Below are positions 6,200-8,323 of a stretch of DNA of 8,323 nucleotides, piece after piece. Where the stretch lies: positions 1 to 8,323 of the forward strand of contig JABSQY010000077.1 of the NCBI GenBank assembly GCA_013215525.1, read 5' to 3'. The position numbers were made by a program, and so were the translations under genes. Numbering within the stretch: position 1 is the stretch's first letter; each line of letters starts with the position of its first letter. Source of the DNA: Nanoarchaeales archaeon. GTDB lineage: Archaea; Nanobdellota; Nanobdellia; Woesearchaeales; UBA583. Under the pieces are notes generated by a model. It ran no database searches. It worked only from the letters and a program-made list of their open reading frames with translations, and had not been told where the DNA came from.

Positions 6200-6938
6200 A
6201 GTCGATGTCGAATTTCCTCATAGGAGAATTAAAGTACTCACACCTAAATGTAATAGAAAAAGAATTTGCAAGTTTCTTTGCAAGTTTCCCTTCATAATTT
6301 GAAATTTTATTACAATTATTAATATTATCTTCAATAGTAAAATAAATGAATCCATGTTTTGGTACAGGATAACTCATTTTAATATGTCTAAATAAAGCCT
6401 TCTCAGCGCCAAGCATTTGAATTTTACTCGAAGATAATCTTGATAATTTTTTAAAATTTTTAACTTTTAATAAAATAAGTTTAAAAACTTTCAAACCTAC
6501 AATTTCTATAGATTTTGAAAAAAAAGATTTTAATAATAAATTTATTTTATTAAACATAATTTTAAATTTATTTCTAAATTCTGATTTAATCATACAACGA
6601 TTAGATAATGAATTTATTAATAATAAAATATACCTACCCATAAATTCAGATAATTTAACTCCAAAACAAGTTCCAACATATTTGTAATCTTTAAGAGCCT
6701 TTTTTTTATCAATCCCATATTTTTTTAAAAAAACAAACATATCATTTTTTGATTTAATTTCAAAAATCAATTCAGGGTACACATAAATGAAAATTTCTTT
6801 AATTTGATCTAAAAGTGAATATTTTTTACTCGCATAAAAATTTCTTTCAATACGTAAAAAAGTAAAAATTAGTTTCTCCTCTGTCACAAGATTTGATAAC
6901 TTTTTTTCACAGTTTTTGACAAATTCTTCATTTTTCAT
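6198..6938 (-). CDS. nop5: Short Nop5 (Nop56/58 family) box C/D RNP core protein
   Basis: The C-terminal half carries the Nop-domain signature: SSSKIQMLGAEKALFRHI (169–186), then PKHGFIYF (193–200) and GKLAKKLANSFSITF (217–231), all close to archaeal Nop5. Nop5 joins guide RNA with L7Ae to fibrillarin and dimerises through a coiled coil. Residues about 20–160 align by eye with that coiled-coil region, including a YPEL (54–57) where Nop5 usually has HFPEL. What is missing is the N-terminal domain of roughly 110–120 residues that binds fibrillarin: the Nop signature begins near residue 169 instead of near 290 as in long archaeal Nop5. The basic tail is also short. The upstream 86 bases hold a promoter, not the missing part. 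The gene forms an operon with flpA. Alternatives are a strongly diverged N-terminal domain or one encoded elsewhere. Confidence 0.85.
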   Translation of the reverse strand: MKNEEFVKNCEKKLSNLVTEEKLIFTFLRIERNFYASKKYSLLDQIKEIFIYVYPELIFEIKSKNDMFVFLKKYGIDKKKALKDYKYVGTCFGVKLSEFMGRYILLLINSLSNRCMIKSEFRNKFKIMFNKINLLLKSFFSKSIEIVGLKVFKLILLKVKNFKKLSRLSSSKIQMLGAEKALFRHIKMSYPVPKHGFIYFTIEDNINNCNKISNYEGKLAKKLANSFSITFRCEYFNSPMRKFDID

Positions 6939-6963
6939 TATAAATATAAATATAATGTAAGAG

Positions 6964-6971
6964 TATATAAA
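6964..6971 (-). promoter_or_regulatory. TATA box of the nop5–flpA operon
   Basis: TTTATATA on the minus strand, centred about 30 bases before the nop5 ATG at 6938. The spacing fits a very short or absent leader. A second TATA-like stretch directly before the ATG is too close to drive this start. Confidence 0.55.
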
Positions 6972-7000
6972 ACAACTAAAGGATAGTTAGAATTATTGTA

Positions 7001-7032
7001 TGAAATAATCTAATTATTTATAAATTATTTCA
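7001..7032. repeat. 9-bp inverted repeat at the end of the SET gene
   Basis: tgaaataat (7001–7009) and attatttca (7024–7032) are perfect reverse complements with a 14-base loop, and the SET gene stop codon (7025–7027) lies in one arm. It may mark the 3' end of that transcript before the nop5 promoter. In DNA this AT-rich a 9-bp match is only modest evidence. Confidence 0.4.
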
Positions 7033-7522
7033 AATCATATAATTTAATAACTGCTGAATTCACATAAGTAATTAATTCACATTTAATTTTTTCATCTAAC
7101 AAATCAAATGAAGTAATAATTCTTCTACATTTAGTACTTCCACACTCACACTCCATATCTAACCTTTTTTTCCCTCCTTTAATTGCTTCAATATCTAAAG
7201 TTGAATAATCTTGTGTAATCTCTTCTCCTTTTTTTATATCTCTTTTAGCAACTAAGGTTTTATCATTAATCAATCCTGAATTTGAATCACAATTATGATT
7301 TATATAAACCCAACTTGAATTAGATTTTAAAAAATAATTATATTTGTCACACCTACTAATTGGTCCACCTCTTGGATCCAGATTTTCATCATACTCCTCA
7401 TAATTTTTTTTCTTCCAAATTTCTCCATCTAAAAAAAGAATAATTTCTTTTTTTAAAAAATTCCTAAGTGCAAAAACACCAGTTCCATTAATCTTTGATT
7501 TTCTAATTTCTACAAATTTCAT
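7025..7522 (-). CDS. SET-domain protein lysine methyltransferase with post-SET zinc cluster
   Basis: This 165-residue, stand-alone SET domain transfers methyl groups from SAM to lysine side chains. The SAM-binding start KINGTGVFA (10–18), the YINHNC motif (73–78, family NHSC) and GEEITQDYS (99–107, family GEELTYDY, holding the catalytic-site Tyr) are all present. CECGSTKC (125–132) is a post-SET motif whose three cysteines, together with Cys78, normally bind one zinc ion next to the active site. The substrate is unknown; archaeal chromatin or ribosomal proteins are possible. The gene begins 2 bases after the stop of the preceding unrecognised gene, with only a weak GGA before its ATG, so translation is probably coupled. 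Stand-alone SET proteins occur in several archaea, and the post-SET form resembles eukaryotic and bacterial versions. Confidence 0.88.
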   Translation of the reverse strand: MKFVEIRKSKINGTGVFALRNFLKKEIILFLDGEIWKKKNYEEYDENLDPRGGPISRCDKYNYFLKSNSSWVYINHNCDSNSGLINDKTLVAKRDIKKGEEITQDYSTLDIEAIKGGKKRLDMECECGSTKCRRIITSFDLLDEKIKCELITYVNSAVIKLYDLK

Positions 7523-7524
7523 AA

Positions 7525-8103
7525 TTATTCCATTAAATTTGGATTTAACATATTTAAACCTTTTTTATTTAAAACTTTATTTAAATAAGTATGTGTATTA
7601 TTTCCACAAACCCGAAAATTCATAATACTTGTAACATTACTTGTTGTCCCATACATAACAGGAGGATTAGTAATGATATCTAACACAGTATTCAAATTAG
7701 AATCTTTATTAATCTGTTCTTGAAGGCACAAATTTAAAATAGTATTACTCCCATATTCATTATCTTCTTTTAAATCTTTTTTAAGTATTTCAATTATTGA
7801 CCTGTCTAATGTATTAGGATTAAAATGCCCACCAAAAGGTGCAGTAAATACTCCATTTTTCGTTCTTTGACAAACTAAACTCCCATTCTCCTTAACAAGG
7901 TCATACTCTCCACTTGACATAGTTACATATTGTTTAAAACTATTAAGCGCTTTAACTACACCTAAAGTATTAAGTAACTCTTCATCACCAATATATTCTG
8001 TACACATTTCATAAGCATTACTAGCATTTTTTTTAATACTATCTGACATAATATTTAAATTCTCACTATACTCTTTTAATAAATTTATATTTTCTTTATC
8101 CAT
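7525..8103 (-). CDS. Unrecognised protein, first gene of an operon with the SET methyltransferase
   Basis: I do not recognise this 192-residue protein. It has no signal peptide or membrane segment. The first third (to about residue 60) looks helical and charged. The middle is mixed, with a TAPFGGHFNP stretch, and the C-terminal part has NPPVMYGTT, FRVCGNNTH and a Lys/Asn-rich end. I chose the ATG at 8103: a TATA box lies 28 bases before it, and the longer reading from a TTG at 8139 would run through that TATA box. Its stop is 2 bases before the SET gene ATG, so the two are co-transcribed, and it may be a partner or substrate of the methyltransferase. This is inference from position only. Confidence 0.7.
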   Translation of the reverse strand: MDKENINLLKEYSENLNIMSDSIKKNASNAYEMCTEYIGDEELLNTLGVVKALNSFKQYVTMSSGEYDLVKENGSLVCQRTKNGVFTAPFGGHFNPNTLDRSIIEILKKDLKEDNEYGSNTILNLCLQEQINKDSNLNTVLDIITNPPVMYGTTSNVTSIMNFRVCGNNTHTYLNKVLNKKGLNMLNPNLME

Positions 8104-8127
8104 TGTACTTAAGATAGTTAACAAAGA

Positions 8128-8135
8128 TATATAAA
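8128..8135 (-). promoter_or_regulatory. TATA box of the unknown–SET operon
   Basis: TTTATATA on the minus strand, identical to the nop5 box, centred 28 bases before the ATG at 8103, which predicts a leaderless mRNA. The opposite strand reads TATATAAA and lies about 40 bases before the divergent regulator gene, so it might serve both directions. No better TATA box is seen for that gene. Confidence 0.6.
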
Positions 8136-8173
8136 ACAAAACAAACTAAATTAGAATAACTGTACACATAAAA

Positions 8174-8323
8174 ATGGTTTTTACAACAAATAGTCGACAA
8201 ATAGAAAAAATAGATGTCAAAGATGAAAAAATAATTAGTTATTTAAATTATGATTTTGAAATCTCAAGAAAGAAACTTGCAAAAGAATTAAACATAGGAG
8301 AACCTAATTTAAACTATAAAATA
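8174..8323 (+). CDS. AsnC/Lrp-type helix-turn-helix regulator, N-terminal part
   Basis: An open frame starts at ATG 8174 and runs without a stop to the window edge (50 residues). The sequence, beginning MVFTTNSRQIEKIDVKDEKI, continues as IISYLNYDFEISRKKLAKEL, then NIGEPNLNYKI. It follows the AsnC-type winged-helix pattern (LDxxDxKILxxLxxxxRxSxxxLAKxLxLSxxxVxYRI). The second and third helices are clear, and the NYKI end matches the usual NYRI. The rest of the protein, including any ligand-binding or Trm-like domain, is outside the window. It is divergent from the unknown–SET operon across a 70-base gap, a common layout for a regulator that controls itself and its neighbour, but no operator is identifiable. 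Confidence 0.75.
   Translation, partial: MVFTTNSRQIEKIDVKDEKIISYLNYDFEISRKKLAKELNIGEPNLNYKI

Noticed and set aside
8104..8139. Twelve-residue N-terminal extension of the unknown protein from a TTG codon
   Set aside because: It would place the TATA box inside the coding region; the ATG at 8103 fits the leaderless spacing seen in the other genes.

Overview
The window looks like a piece of a low-GC archaeal genome, most likely a DPANN lineage of the Woesearchaeota/Pacearchaeota type. The evidence is a nop5–fibrillarin pair (C/D-box RNP proteins, absent from bacteria), a small archaeosortase, a pilin-like protein with an archaeal N-terminus, an AsnC-type helix-turn-helix gene, and start codons that sit about 26–30 bases after a TATA box (leaderless archaeal promoters). 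The Lys/Asn/Ile-rich proteins and the AT-rich DNA fit this. The lineage is inference; no marker here fixes it.

Left part (1–4757), surface structures. Two tandem copies of a 79-bp repeat, each holding a 60-bp imperfect palindrome, lie at the left edge. They sit directly downstream of a 1138-residue secreted protein on the minus strand, which is built like a phage tail fibre: repeated linker modules, a DADLLDG motif, a GIGTTSP motif and a long glycine-rich C-terminus. Upstream of it, also on the minus strand, is a 293-residue pilin-like protein with eight cysteines. Divergent from that gene is an archaeosortase on the plus strand with its Cys/Arg/His triad intact. No substrate with a recognisable C-terminal sorting signal is visible.

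Middle (5255–5434), a convergent intergenic region rich in inverted repeats. An 18-bp perfect inverted repeat straddles the archaeosortase stop codon, and a compact foldable segment follows.

Right part (5435–8323), RNA and protein modification. On the minus strand a short Nop5 gene is followed by fibrillarin (flpA), with the flpA Shine-Dalgarno overlapping the nop5 stop codon. The Nop5 appears to lack the N-terminal domain that normally docks fibrillarin. Further upstream is a two-gene unit: an unrecognised 192-residue protein followed 2 bases later by a SET-domain methyltransferase with a post-SET zinc cluster. Divergent from it, cut by the window edge, is the start of an AsnC-type transcription regulator on the plus strand.

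The observations most worth a second look are the palindromic tandem repeat after the fibre gene, the reduced Nop5 beside an extended fibrillarin, the fibre-like adhesin with a polyglycine tip, and the structured region between archaeosortase and fibrillarin.
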